From positions 4,417 to 68,416 of the forward strand of contig JAEYZI010000087.1 in NCBI GenBank assembly GCA_023428065.1: 64,000 bases of DNA, given 5' to 3'. The position numbers and the translations under genes were made by a program. This stretch comes from Actinomycetes bacterium. GTDB lineage: Bacteria > Actinomycetota > Actinomycetes > Actinomycetales > Microbacteriaceae. Each line of letters opens with the position of its first letter. Position 1 is the stretch's first letter. Below are positions 1 to 8,258 of this stretch, piece after piece. The notes under the pieces were generated by a model. That model worked only from the letters and a program-made list of their open reading frames with translations. It searched no databases and had not been told where the DNA came from.

Positions 1-1
1 C

Positions 2-421
2 AAGGCCCGGTGGAGCTGGACGCTCATGATCCTGCAGCCCGACTGGATCGGCGCGGGTGTGGTCGACGCCGCACGGAATGCCGTGCGCGCGAAGGGTGCG
101 CCGCCGCGCCTCGACGACATCCGCTTCGAGGTGTTCGACGAGGGGCTGTGCGTGCAGACCCTGCACATCGGCTCGTTCGACGACGAGGGCCCGGTGCTCG
201 CGCGCATGCACGACGAGTTCATCCCCGCGGAGGGTCTGCGGATGACGGGTCGCCACCACGAGATCTACCTGAGCGAGCCGCGCCGCACCGCCCCGCAGAA
301 GCTGCGCACCATCCTGCGCCAGCCCGTCGAGCGAGAGCCCGTCGAGCGAGAGCCCGTCGCGCGTAGCAGCCCCGCGCGGACGCGCCAGAATGGGAAAGCG
401 GGCGAGCCGCCCGAACGCTGA
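2..421 (+). CDS. GyrI-like domain protein, C-terminal part (5' end outside window)
   Basis: The reading frame is open from the first bases, so the true start lies upstream of the window. About 139 residues are visible. The run WTLMILQPDWI followed by an FEVFDEGLCVQTLHIGSFDDEG segment, a central MHDEFIP and a terminal HHEIYLSEPRR is typical of the GyrI-like small-molecule-binding fold (the effector domain also found behind AraC/MerR DNA-binding domains). Free-standing members usually end at about the EIYLSDPR motif. The 30 residues beyond it carry a short tandem repeat (VEREP twice, DNA 325-354) and look disordered. Ligand unknown. An internal ATG at 26 exists but would remove conserved sequence. 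Confidence 0.75.
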   Translation, partial: KARWSWTLMILQPDWIGAGVVDAARNAVRAKGAPPRLDDIRFEVFDEGLCVQTLHIGSFDDEGPVLARMHDEFIPAEGLRMTGRHHEIYLSEPRRTAPQKLRTILRQPVEREPVEREPVARSSPARTRQNGKAGEPPER

Positions 422-432
422 ACGGGGGAGAG

Positions 433-1257
433 ATGGCCATCGCGCGTCTGCACGACGTCTCGGGACGGGTGGTGCTCATCACGGGCGCCGCCCGCGGCAT
501 GGGGCTGCTCTACGCCCGCTATGCCCTCGACGAGGGCGCCCGCACGGTGCTCGGGTGGGATGCCGACGGGGCCGCGCTCGCCGAGGTCGCCTCCGAACTG
601 GGGGACCGCTTCTCGCCCACCGTCGTCGACCTCACCGACACGGATGCCATCGAAGCCGCGGCCGCCGCGGCGATCGAGAACCACGGCGCCCCCGACATCC
701 TCATCAACAACGCCGGCATCGTGCGCGGCAAGCTCTTCGTGGAGCACACGCGCGCCGACATCGACGCGACGATCGACGTGAACCTGCTCGCCCCCATGCA
801 CCTCACGCGGGCCCTGCTGCCCGCGATGCTCGAGGCTCCCGAGGGGCGCCGCATCATGAACATCGCGAGCGCCGCCGGCCTGCTCGCGAACCCCCGGATG
901 AGCGTCTACGCGTCGAGCAAGTGGGGGCTCGTCGGGTGGAGCGACTCGCTGCGCCTCGAGCTCGAGCACACCGGCATCGGCGTCACCACCGTGTGCCCGT
1001 CCTACGTCGCGACGGGGATGTTCGCGGGGGCCCGCGGCCCGCGCTTCACGCCCGTGCTGTCGCCCGAGCGCATCGCATCCGCCGCGTGGAAGGCCATGAA
1101 GCGCGCGAAGCCGTTCCTGCTGATGCCCGCGATGGTGCACGTGAGCAAGGTCGGTCGCGGCCTGCTGCCGCCCCGCGCGTGGGACACCGTGGGCGGGCGC
1201 TGGTTCCGCGTCTACAGCTCGATGGACGAGTTCACGGGGCGTCCGGACGCGCGCTGA
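433..1257 (+). CDS. SDR family NAD(P)-dependent oxidoreductase
   Basis: A 274-residue classical short-chain dehydrogenase. The cofactor-binding TGAARGMG lies at residues 17-24 (the usual final I is M), NNAG at 92-95, catalytic Ser at about 146, and Tyr159/Lys163 in YASSKWG. An acidic residue after the second beta strand (GWDADG) favours NAD over NADP. The C-terminal region (KRAKPFLLMPAMVHVSKVGRGLLPP) is basic and hydrophobic, as in SDRs acting on lipids or steroids, but the substrate cannot be read from sequence. The start is set by a GGGGGAGAG ribosome site just upstream. It follows the GyrI-like gene by 11 bp and may be cotranscribed with it. Confidence 0.9.
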   Translation: MAIARLHDVSGRVVLITGAARGMGLLYARYALDEGARTVLGWDADGAALAEVASELGDRFSPTVVDLTDTDAIEAAAAAAIENHGAPDILINNAGIVRGKLFVEHTRADIDATIDVNLLAPMHLTRALLPAMLEAPEGRRIMNIASAAGLLANPRMSVYASSKWGLVGWSDSLRLELEHTGIGVTTVCPSYVATGMFAGARGPRFTPVLSPERIASAAWKAMKRAKPFLLMPAMVHVSKVGRGLLPPRAWDTVGGRWFRVYSSMDEFTGRPDAR

Positions 1258-1321
1258 GGCGTCTCATTCCCCGCCGCGACCCGCTCGGTTGTGATCGGCG
1301 CGGGCTCCGATGTGCGGGTTC

Positions 1322-2260
1322 TCAGGCGTTCGCGAGCGCGAAACGGGCCGTCTCCGCATCCGTCACGAGGATGTCGACGAGTCCCGCGCGCAGCGCCGCG
1401 AGCACAGCGCGCTGCTTGGCTGCGCCGCCGGCCACCACGAGCTTCGTCGGGACGCGCTGCAGCTGCTCGAGCGAGATGCCCACCATGCGGCCGTCGAGCA
1501 CGTCGAGCGGGTTGCCGTCACCGTCGAGCAGGGTCGTGCCGATCTCGGCGACGACGCCGTGTGCCGTCACCTCGTCGAGTTCGCCGAGGAGGCGCAGCTG
1601 GTCGGCGAGCATCGCCGCGTCCGGCCAGCCGCCCACGGTGAGCACCGCCCGGTCGAGCCGATCCATGCGCTTGAGCGCCTGCTTCACAGCGGGCTGCGCG
1701 GCGATCATCTCGCCCGCGCGCGCATCGGTCGCGATGAACGGCGCGTGGAGCGGGAACATGCGCCCCTTCGACACGCTGCTGAGGGTGATGACGGCCCGCA
1801 TGATGTCGTTCGCGTCGGTCGACGCGACGCCCGTGAGCTGCACGACGTCGCACGTGGGCAGGTCGGTCGTCTGGGAGCACATCTCGAGGATCGTGCGGCC
1901 CGCCGCGAGGCCCACGATGTCGTCCTCGTAGACCACCTGCGGGAAGATCTTGGCCGCGACGCTCGCGATCGTCGAGCGGGTGTGCTCGAGCGTGTCGGTG
2001 GGCGGGATGACGGCGTAGGCGCCGGCGAGCTTGAAGGCCGCGCCGAGCTCGTTCGAGAGTCGCACGTCGATGGGATCGGAGATCTTCGCGACCACCTCGA
2101 CGAGCTGCTCCTCGCGGGCGCGACGGATCATCCGTCCCACCATGAAGCGGGAGACCCCGAGCTCCTCGGCGATCTCCACAGTCGAGCGCCCATGCTCCAG
2201 ATGCTGCAGCGCCGCGTAGATGTACCGCACCTGCTCGTCGATGCCCAGATCTTTGCCCAT
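1322..2260 (-). CDS. SorC/DeoR-type sugar-binding transcriptional regulator
   Basis: 312 residues. An N-terminal helix-turn-helix (VRYIYAALQHLEHGRSTVEI then LGVSRFMVGRMIRRAR) is followed by the SorC sugar-phosphate-sensing domain, with DIVGLAAGRTI and a late GGAAKQRAVLAALRAGLVDILVTD motif that corresponds to the conserved phosphosugar-site loop of the family. SorC proteins bind phosphorylated sugars or sugar acids. I chose ATG 2260 rather than the TTG at 2269, because a TAGGTT box (2273-2268) sits seven bases upstream of that ATG, giving a leaderless start. It is divergent from the ABC operon at 2380 and is the obvious candidate local regulator of that operon; the effector is probably a phosphorylated intermediate. 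Confidence 0.9.
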   Translation of the reverse strand: MGKDLGIDEQVRYIYAALQHLEHGRSTVEIAEELGVSRFMVGRMIRRAREEQLVEVVAKISDPIDVRLSNELGAAFKLAGAYAVIPPTDTLEHTRSTIASVAAKIFPQVVYEDDIVGLAAGRTILEMCSQTTDLPTCDVVQLTGVASTDANDIMRAVITLSSVSKGRMFPLHAPFIATDARAGEMIAAQPAVKQALKRMDRLDRAVLTVGGWPDAAMLADQLRLLGELDEVTAHGVVAEIGTTLLDGDGNPLDVLDGRMVGISLEQLQRVPTKLVVAGGAAKQRAVLAALRAGLVDILVTDAETARFALANA

Positions 2261-2302
2261 CCGCTGCAACCTAGCGACTTTCCGCGCCTTGGCGAAAGTC
2301 CT

Positions 2303-2316
2303 TGCTCACCTGAGCA
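2303..2316. promoter_or_regulatory. Palindrome TGCTCA-CC-TGAGCA, candidate SorC operator
   Basis: A perfect 6-bp inverted repeat with a 2-bp centre lies between the divergent regulator (2260) and transporter operon (2380). It sits about 30 bp upstream of the TAGGCT -10 box at 2345-2350 and about 30 bp from the regulator's own -10 box. That position would let one protein control both directions. The operator role is inferred from position only. Confidence 0.4.
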
Positions 2317-2344
2317 GCGATTCGGCTCTGGCGAGCGAGTTGCT

Positions 2345-2350
2345 TAGGCT
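2345..2350 (+). promoter_or_regulatory. -10 box TAGGCT of the ABC transporter operon
   Basis: TAGGCT matches the TANNNT actinobacterial -10 pattern and lies 30 bp upstream of the TTG start at 2380. A GGAGGC ribosome site (2370-2375) follows it, so this operon has a short leader, unlike many other genes here. No clear -35 element is visible. Confidence 0.5.
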
Positions 2351-2379
2351 GACCGGCACGAGATTTTTCGGAGGCAGCT

Positions 2380-3489
2380 TTGAGCATCAACATCAGTGTC
2401 GATGGCGTCACCAAGAGGTACGGCGACACGACGGTCATTCACGACCTCTCGGTCGAGATCGAACCCGGTGAGTTCTTCACCCTCCTCGGGCCCTCCGGAT
2501 GCGGGAAGACGACGCTGCTGCGCATGCTCGCCGGCTTCAACTCGATCGAGCAGGGCGACATCTACTTCAACGAGCGTCGCATGAACGACGTCGAGCCCGC
2601 GAAGCGCCGCATCGGCATGGTCTTCCAGAACTACGCGATCTTCCCGCACCTGAGCGTGCGCAAGAACGTCGAGTTCGGCCTGCGCAACATGGACGTTCCG
2701 CGCAAGGAGATCGGCGACCGGGCGCAGGAGTACATCGAGCTCGTGCAGATCCAGAAGTGGGCCGACGCGATGCCCGACCGCCTCTCGGGCGGTCAGCAGC
2801 AGCGCGTCGCCCTCGCCCGCGCCCTCGTCACCCACCCCGACGTGCTCCTCATGGACGAGCCGCTCTCGAACCTCGACGCGAAGCTCCGCGTCGAGATGCG
2901 CGAGGCCATCCGCGAGATCCAGAAGCGCGTCGGCACGACCACCGTCTACGTCACGCACGACCAGGAGGAGGCCATGGCCGTCTCCGACCGCATCGCGGTC
3001 ATGCGCGACGGTTACATCCAGCAGCTCGGCACCCCGCGCGACCTGTACCACCGCCCGGCCAACGAGTTCGTCGCGAACTTCATCGGCCGCACCAACATCC
3101 TCGACGGCTCCCTCGCCCTCGGCGCGGATGCCGCGACCCTCACCGTCGCCGGCGCCGCCCTCGAGGTGCCCGCCGTGGCGGGCGCCGCGGACGGCCCCGT
3201 CAAGGTGTCGGTGCGCCCCGAGCAGTTCGTGCTCGACCCCGCCGCCACGAGCGGCATCCCGGCGACCGTGCGCCACGGCATGTTCCTCGGCATGAACACG
3301 CACTACCAGCTCGAGCTCGCCGACGGCACCGTCGTCGAGGCCGTGCAGGAGTCGGAGTACGAGGAGGGACTCGCCGAGGGCACGAAGGTGTTCCTCGACG
3401 TCAAGCGCCACCGGGTCAACATCCTCTCGGCCGACGGCTCGCGCAACCTGCGCGCCGCGGATGCCGCCCTCACGGGGGCCGTGCAGTGA
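2380..3489 (+). CDS. ABC transporter ATP-binding protein (Fe3+/aminoethylphosphonate/sugar-phosphate importer type)
   Basis: 369 residues. Walker A GPSGCGKTT at 37-45, Q-loop FQNYAIFPH, signature LSGGQQQR at about 134-141, Walker B VLLMDEP and switch histidine in YVTHDQEEA. The C-terminal 90 residues form a TOBE-like regulatory domain (VSVRPEQF, then VEAVQESEYEEGLAEGT). The family is the FbpC/PhnT/AfuC group of importer ATPases, which serve ferric iron, 2-aminoethylphosphonate or hexose phosphates. The start is TTG at 2380 with a good ribosome site (GGAGGC, 2370-2375). Its stop overlaps the GTG of the permease by 4 bp, so the two are translationally coupled. Neighbouring sugar enzymes argue against iron as substrate. 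Confidence 0.93.
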   Translation: MSINISVDGVTKRYGDTTVIHDLSVEIEPGEFFTLLGPSGCGKTTLLRMLAGFNSIEQGDIYFNERRMNDVEPAKRRIGMVFQNYAIFPHLSVRKNVEFGLRNMDVPRKEIGDRAQEYIELVQIQKWADAMPDRLSGGQQQRVALARALVTHPDVLLMDEPLSNLDAKLRVEMREAIREIQKRVGTTTVYVTHDQEEAMAVSDRIAVMRDGYIQQLGTPRDLYHRPANEFVANFIGRTNILDGSLALGADAATLTVAGAALEVPAVAGAADGPVKVSVRPEQFVLDPAATSGIPATVRHGMFLGMNTHYQLELADGTVVEAVQESEYEEGLAEGTKVFLDVKRHRVNILSADGSRNLRAADAALTGAVQ

Positions 3490-5210
3490 CGACCGCGATC
3501 GACGCCGACACGCCGGCACCCGTGCTCACGCCCGGCGGGGGCCCCGCCCGCCGGAACCGCAGCCTCAAGCAGGTCGACTTCTGGACGTTCGTCTCCCTCG
3601 CGCTTCTCGTGCTCTTCGGGCTGTTCCTCATCTACCCGCTGTGGGGCGTGCTCAAGGAGTCCGTGGTGAGCGGCGAGGGCGAGTTCACCCTCGAGTACTT
3701 CGTCGACTTCTTCGCGAAGAGCTACTACTTCTCGACGATCTTCAACAGCTTCATCCTGAGCATCGCGGTGACCGCCGTCGCCCTGCTCATCGGCATCCCG
3801 TTCTCGTACTTCTACACGTACGTCAAGCTGCGCGGCCAGAAGCTGCTCTTCGTCGGTGCCGTGCTGTCGTGCATGTCGGCCCCGTTCATCGGCGCGTACT
3901 CGTGGATCCTGCTGCTCGGTCGCAACGGGCTCGTCACGAGCACGATCAAGTCGGTGTTCCCGTGGATCGACGTGCCGAGCATCTACGGTTTCGGCGGACT
4001 CGTGCTCGTGCTGAGCCTCAAGCTCTTCCCGCTCGTGTCGGTCTACATGAACGGCGCCTTCCGCAGCATCGACAACTCCCTCGTCGAGGCCGCGTCGCTC
4101 ATGGGGAGCACGGGTCTCAAGCGCATCCTCACGGTGTCGCTGCGCCTCACGGTGCCGACGATGCTCGCTGCGTCGCTGCTCGTCTTCATGCGCACCTTCG
4201 CCGACTTCGGCACCCCGCTGCTCATCGGCGAGGGCTTCCGCACCTTCACGGTCGAGATCTACAACCAGTACCTCGGCGAGTCCGGCGGCAACCACAACTT
4301 CGCCGCCGCGATCGGCATCATCGGCGTGATCGTCACCGCCGTCGTGTTCTGGTTCCAGAAGTACGCGGCCGGCAAGTTCACCTTCACGCTCAAGTCGAGC
4401 GCGCCTGTCGTGCGCGTGAAGCCCCGCGGCATCCGCGGCGCCCTCATCTACGTGTACATGTACGCGCTCGTGGGCCTGTCGATCCTGCCGCAGTTCTACG
4501 TGATGTACCTCTCGTTCCGGAACAGCAACGCGTCGGTGTTCCTCGACGGCTACTCGTTCGCGAACTACGAGCTCGCCATGGACCGCCTGCTCGTGCGCTC
4601 GACCCTCAACACCATCTGGTTCGGCACGATCTCGATGGCGATCATCGTCGTCATCTCGGTGCTCATCGCCTACCTCGTGGTGCGACGCTCGAACGTCGTC
4701 AACAACTTCCTCGACACGATGGCGATGATCCCGTACATCCTGCCGGGCGCCGTCATCGGCATCGCGCTCGTCATCGCGTTCAACGGGCAGCCGCTCGTGC
4801 TCACGGGAACCGCCGCGATCATGATCCTCGCGCTCGTGATCCGACGGATGCCGTACACGATCCGCTCGGCGACGGCGACGCTCATGCACATCCCGATGTC
4901 GATGGAGGAGGCGTCCCGCAGCCTCGGCGCATCGAAGTTCAAGACGTTCCGCAAGATCACCGTGCCGATGATGGCGAACGGCATCACCTCGGGCGCGATC
5001 CTCAGCTTCGTCGCGATCGTGACCGAGATGGCTGCGGGGATCATCCTCTACAACAACCAGACGATCACCCTCACGATGTCCGCGTACGTCGCGATCGCGC
5101 GCGGCAACTACGGCCTCGCCTGCGCCTTCGCCACCGTGCTCACGGTGCTGACCGCCATCGTGCTGTTCGTCTACCTGCGCTTCACGCGAGAGGAGGACGT
5201 GACGATGTAG
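3486..5210 (+). CDS. ABC transporter permease, two fused permease domains
   Basis: 574 residues, containing two complete BPD_transp_1 domains in one chain, as in ThiP/AfuB/FbpB permeases. The first half carries the EAA-type coupling loop VEAASLMGSTGLKRILTVSL; the second carries MEEASRSLGASKFKTFRKIT. About twelve membrane helices are visible, starting at FWTFVSLALLVLFGLFLIYP. The start is the GTG at 3486 (protein VTTAIDADTPAP) overlapping the preceding stop (GTGA). The frame is open far upstream, but that part is shadow coding. It forms the channel for the ATPase upstream and the binding protein downstream. Confidence 0.93.
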   Translation: MTTAIDADTPAPVLTPGGGPARRNRSLKQVDFWTFVSLALLVLFGLFLIYPLWGVLKESVVSGEGEFTLEYFVDFFAKSYYFSTIFNSFILSIAVTAVALLIGIPFSYFYTYVKLRGQKLLFVGAVLSCMSAPFIGAYSWILLLGRNGLVTSTIKSVFPWIDVPSIYGFGGLVLVLSLKLFPLVSVYMNGAFRSIDNSLVEAASLMGSTGLKRILTVSLRLTVPTMLAASLLVFMRTFADFGTPLLIGEGFRTFTVEIYNQYLGESGGNHNFAAAIGIIGVIVTAVVFWFQKYAAGKFTFTLKSSAPVVRVKPRGIRGALIYVYMYALVGLSILPQFYVMYLSFRNSNASVFLDGYSFANYELAMDRLLVRSTLNTIWFGTISMAIIVVISVLIAYLVVRRSNVVNNFLDTMAMIPYILPGAVIGIALVIAFNGQPLVLTGTAAIMILALVIRRMPYTIRSATATLMHIPMSMEEASRSLGASKFKTFRKITVPMMANGITSGAILSFVAIVTEMAAGIILYNNQTITLTMSAYVAIARGNYGLACAFATVLTVLTAIVLFVYLRFTREEDVTM

Positions 5211-5274
5211 GTCCGGCAACGGAGCTAGGCCCTTGGACACCACACAGCAGCAACACCTGACAAAGAAAGACACT

Positions 5275-6339
5275 ATGAAGATCAACAAGATCGCCGCGGC
5301 CGGCACGGGTCTCGCGCTCACCGCCGCTCTCGCACTCGCCGGTTGCTCGGCGGCCGACCTCGAGGGCGGCAACGGAGGCGACGGCGCCTCCGAGAACATG
5401 AACCTCGTTCTCTACTCGACGATGACCGAGAACGACCTCGAGGCGCTCAGCACGATCCTCGACGCCGAGTTCCCCGGCATCTCCATCGAGGTCGTGAGCG
5501 GCAACGCGGGCGAGCTCACCACCCGTATCCAGTCGGAGAGCTCGAACCCCCAGGGCGACATGATGTGGGGCGGACTCGACACCGCCGACGGCGACAACTA
5601 CACCGACCTCTTCGAGCACTGGCTCTCGAGCCACGAGGGCGACGTGCTGCCGCAGTACCAGTCGCCGAACGGCTTCTACAACGTCGACCACATCTCCTCG
5701 GTCGCGTTCGCGGTCAACCCGACGCTCGCCGAGGAGCTCGGCGTCGAGATCACCGGGTACCAGGACCTGCTGAACCCCGCCCTCAAGGGCAAGATCCTCA
5801 TGGCCGACCCGACCTCTTCGTCGTCGGCGTGGAACAACGTCAGCAACATCATGGCCGTCTACGGCTACGACTCGGACGAGTCGTGGGAGTACCTCGAGGC
5901 GCTCCTGCGCAACGACCTCGTGATCGCGTCGTCGTCGTCGGCCGCGTTCAAGAGCGTCTCGGACGGCGAGTACGTCGTCGGCCTCACCTACGAGGACGGC
6001 ATCGCGAGCCTCATCAAGAGCGGCGCTCAGGACATCGAGCTCGTCTACCCGAAGGAGGGCACGAGCGCCTCGGCGTTCGCCACCGCCGTCATCAAGGGCG
6101 GCCCGAACCCCGAGCTCGCCAAGAAGGTCATCGACTACCTCATGAGCCCCGAGGGCCAGGTCGCACTCGCCGAGGCGATCGGCACCGTGCGCATGACCAC
6201 CTCGGCTCCCTACGAGACCGAGTACCTCCCGCCGTACGACTCGGTCACCTGGGTCGACCGCGACGTCGAGTGGCTCACGGAGAACCGTGAGGCCGTCGTC
6301 GAGCGCTGGATCGACCTCTTCACCGAGATCCGCGGCTGA
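5275..6339 (+). CDS. ABC transporter substrate-binding lipoprotein (AfuA/FbpA/PhnS family)
   Basis: 354 residues. A signal peptide (MKINKIAAAGTGLALTAALA) ends in the lipobox LAGC, so the mature protein is lipid-anchored on the outer face of the membrane. The mature part begins NLVLYSTMTENDLEALSTIL and contains GDMMWGGLDTADGDNY, the class-F periplasmic-binding-protein pattern shared by ferric, aminoethylphosphonate and sugar-phosphate binders. The paired tyrosines used by FbpA for iron are not obvious. I start at ATG 5275, which places the charged n-region correctly; the ATG at 5233 would add 14 polar residues. The gap to the permease is 64 bp. Confidence 0.9.
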   Translation: MKINKIAAAGTGLALTAALALAGCSAADLEGGNGGDGASENMNLVLYSTMTENDLEALSTILDAEFPGISIEVVSGNAGELTTRIQSESSNPQGDMMWGGLDTADGDNYTDLFEHWLSSHEGDVLPQYQSPNGFYNVDHISSVAFAVNPTLAEELGVEITGYQDLLNPALKGKILMADPTSSSSAWNNVSNIMAVYGYDSDESWEYLEALLRNDLVIASSSSAAFKSVSDGEYVVGLTYEDGIASLIKSGAQDIELVYPKEGTSASAFATAVIKGGPNPELAKKVIDYLMSPEGQVALAEAIGTVRMTTSAPYETEYLPPYDSVTWVDRDVEWLTENREAVVERWIDLFTEIRG

Positions 6340-6349
6340 GTTCCGCCTC

Positions 6350-6381
6350 GGGTCGGTCCCCGGAGTCCCGGGGGCCGACCC
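6350..6381 (+). terminator. GC-rich hairpin between binding protein and dehydrogenase genes
   Basis: Left arm 6350-6363 and right arm 6368-6381 pair over 14 bp with one G-U pair and a 4-base loop. No T-run follows. In a transporter operon such a structure often raises binding-protein mRNA relative to downstream genes, by stabilising the upstream message or by partial termination. Confidence 0.5.
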
Positions 6382-6452
6382 ACCGCGGCGACGCCGCACC
6401 CACATTCATCCGCCGACCGGCGCACCTCTCTCTCCATCTCGAAGGAACACCC

Positions 6453-7505
6453 ATGTCCGTGCCCTCGTCCATGCTCGCGAGCGTGCTCGTCGCGCCCCAG
6501 AAGATCGAACTCGAGCGCCGTGACGTGCCGCAGCCCGGTCCGGGGCAGGTTCTCGCCCGCGTCACCGCGGTCGGCTGCTGCGGATCCGACACCCACTTCT
6601 TCGAGACCGGTCACGTCGGCGACATCGTCGTCGACGGCCCCATCGTGCTCGGGCACGAGACCGCCGGCCAGATCGTCGCGGTCGGCGAGGGCGTCGGTGC
6701 CGCGCGGATCGGCCAGCGCGTCGCGATCGACCCGCAGCGTCCGTGTCGGCGCTGCCACTACTGCAAGCACGGCGAGTCGCACCTGTGCCCCGACATGAAG
6801 ATGTACGGCGCCTACCCGACCGACGGCTCGTTCGCCGAGTACGTCATCATCGACGACGACTTCGCCTACGCGATCCCCGACAGCATGAGCGACGAGGAGG
6901 GCGCGCTCGTCGAGCCGCTCTCGGTCGCCGTGCACGCCGCGCGCCGCGCCGGCATCACGAGCGGGTCGAAGGTCTTCATCACGGGCGCCGGCCCGATCGG
7001 CATCATGTGCGCGGAGGCCGCGCGCGCCTTCGGCGCCACCGAGATCGTCGTGAGCGACCCCATGCAGCTGCGTCGGGAGACCGCCGCCCGCCACGGCGCC
7101 ACCGAGACCCTCGACCCGATGGCAGGCGACCTCGAGCGCTTCGACCGTCACTTCGACGTCTACCTCGACGCCTCGGGCAATGCCCGCGCGATCCAGGCGG
7201 CGTTCTCCACCATCCGTCCGAGCGGCATCGCCGTGCTCGTGGGCATGGGGAGCCTCGACCTCGAGCTGCCGATCGCGATGATCCAGCACCGCGAGATCAC
7301 GGTCACGGGCACGTTCCGCTACGTCAACACGTGGCCGACCGCGATCGAGCTCATGACCTCCGGGCGGGTGAAGGTCGACGACCTCGTCACCGGCACGTAC
7401 GGGCTCGACGTCGTCGACGAGGCGCTCATGCGCGCCAAGACCGACCCGACCGCGATCAAGACGATGATCGTGCCCGCGCTCACCCCCGCGCAGGGCGCGG
7501 CGTGA
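6453..7505 (+). CDS. Zinc-dependent alcohol dehydrogenase (sorbitol/L-idonate/xylitol dehydrogenase type)
   Basis: 350 residues of the medium-chain dehydrogenase superfamily. The catalytic zinc motif is CCGSDTHFF (Cys42/43), followed by GHETAG. The four-cysteine structural-zinc lobe is CRRCHYCKHGESHLC. The Rossmann glycine motif is GAGPIGIMCAE. Members with this layout oxidise polyols or sugar acids with NAD(P). The start has an AAGGAAC ribosome site. The stop overlaps the GTG of the HAD phosphatase gene by 4 bp, so the two enzymes are made together. With the importer this suggests a catabolic route for a sugar alcohol or its phosphate. Confidence 0.92.
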   Translation: MSVPSSMLASVLVAPQKIELERRDVPQPGPGQVLARVTAVGCCGSDTHFFETGHVGDIVVDGPIVLGHETAGQIVAVGEGVGAARIGQRVAIDPQRPCRRCHYCKHGESHLCPDMKMYGAYPTDGSFAEYVIIDDDFAYAIPDSMSDEEGALVEPLSVAVHAARRAGITSGSKVFITGAGPIGIMCAEAARAFGATEIVVSDPMQLRRETAARHGATETLDPMAGDLERFDRHFDVYLDASGNARAIQAAFSTIRPSGIAVLVGMGSLDLELPIAMIQHREITVTGTFRYVNTWPTAIELMTSGRVKVDDLVTGTYGLDVVDEALMRAKTDPTAIKTMIVPALTPAQGAA

Positions 7506-8179
7506 GCCCTGCGAGCCCGGCCGCCGTCGAGGCGGCCAGGACCGTGCTCGTCCAGGAGCTGCTGTTCGACATGGACGGCACCCTCGTCAACTCGATCCCC
7601 GCGGTCGAGCACGCGTGGCGCGAGTGGGCCGTCGAAGTGGGCGTCGAGCTCCCCGCGGTGCTCTCGTTCCACGGGCGCACGGCGCGCGACCTCGTGGGCA
7701 GCTTCGTGCCGGCGCACGACGTCGACCGCGCGGTCGACCGGCTCAACGAACTCGAGAGCACGTCGACCCACCCGATCCCGACCGTCGCGGGCGCGCTCGA
7801 CCTCATCGTGCGGATCCCGCGGGAACGCTGGGCGATCGTGACCTCGGCCGCGTACCCGGTCGCACGGGCGCGGCTCGCCGCGGCGGGCGTGCCGGTGCCC
7901 GACCATCTCGTGACCGGAAGCGATGTCGCGAACGGCAAGCCGCATCCGGAGCCGTTCCAACGCGGGCGCCGCCACGGCGGCGACGCGATCGCCTTCGAAG
8001 ACACGGTCGCCGGTCTGCGTTCGGCGTCGGGCGCAGGGTGCCTGACGGTGGGGGTCGTCGGCACGACGCCTCTCGAGGAGCTGCGCGAGCACGCGGACTT
8101 CGTGGTGGCGTCGCTCGAGGCCGTGACGGTCGCCGATGTGGGGGCATCGGGCATCCGTCTGAACATCGCGGCGATCTAG
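7502..8179 (+). CDS. HAD-family sugar-phosphate phosphatase
   Basis: 225 residues, GTG start at 7502 overlapping the dehydrogenase stop. HAD motif I is LLFDMDGTLVNS, motif II the Ser in IVTSAAYPV, motif III the Lys in NGKPHPEPF, and motif IV is AFEDTVAGL. The helical cap after motif I makes it a subfamily I beta-phosphoglucomutase/DOG1/GPP-like enzyme; these dephosphorylate 2-deoxyglucose-6-P, sugar phosphates or glycerol-3-P. Coupling to the dehydrogenase supports dephosphorylation of an imported or pathway sugar phosphate. The exact substrate is unknown. Confidence 0.88.
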   Translation: MSPASPAAVEAARTVLVQELLFDMDGTLVNSIPAVEHAWREWAVEVGVELPAVLSFHGRTARDLVGSFVPAHDVDRAVDRLNELESTSTHPIPTVAGALDLIVRIPRERWAIVTSAAYPVARARLAAAGVPVPDHLVTGSDVANGKPHPEPFQRGRRHGGDAIAFEDTVAGLRSASGAGCLTVGVVGTTPLEELREHADFVVASLEAVTVADVGASGIRLNIAAI

Positions 8180-8200
8180 GGGAGGGGACCTTTCCGCACT

Positions 8201-8238
8201 CGCGGGGCCGGGCACGGGCGCACGTGTCCGGCCCCGCG
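8201..8238. terminator. Bidirectional terminator-like hairpin
   Basis: Perfect 11-bp arms (8201-8211 and 8228-8238) with a 16-base loop lie between two convergent genes (HAD stop at 8179, sigma stop at 8259). No T-tract is present on either strand, so this is called from position and stem strength. Confidence 0.45.
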
Positions 8239-8258
8239 CCATGTCCGGCGCGGTGGCG

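Noticed and set aside
325..360. Short tandem repeat that could suggest a CRISPR or VNTR
   Set aside because: Only two and a half copies of a 15-base unit, in frame inside a coding region (VEREP repeats). No spacers.
2380..6339. Iron(III) ABC importer
   Set aside because: Family membership alone would suggest iron, but the neighbouring SorC regulator, dehydrogenase and phosphatase point to a sugar-type substrate.
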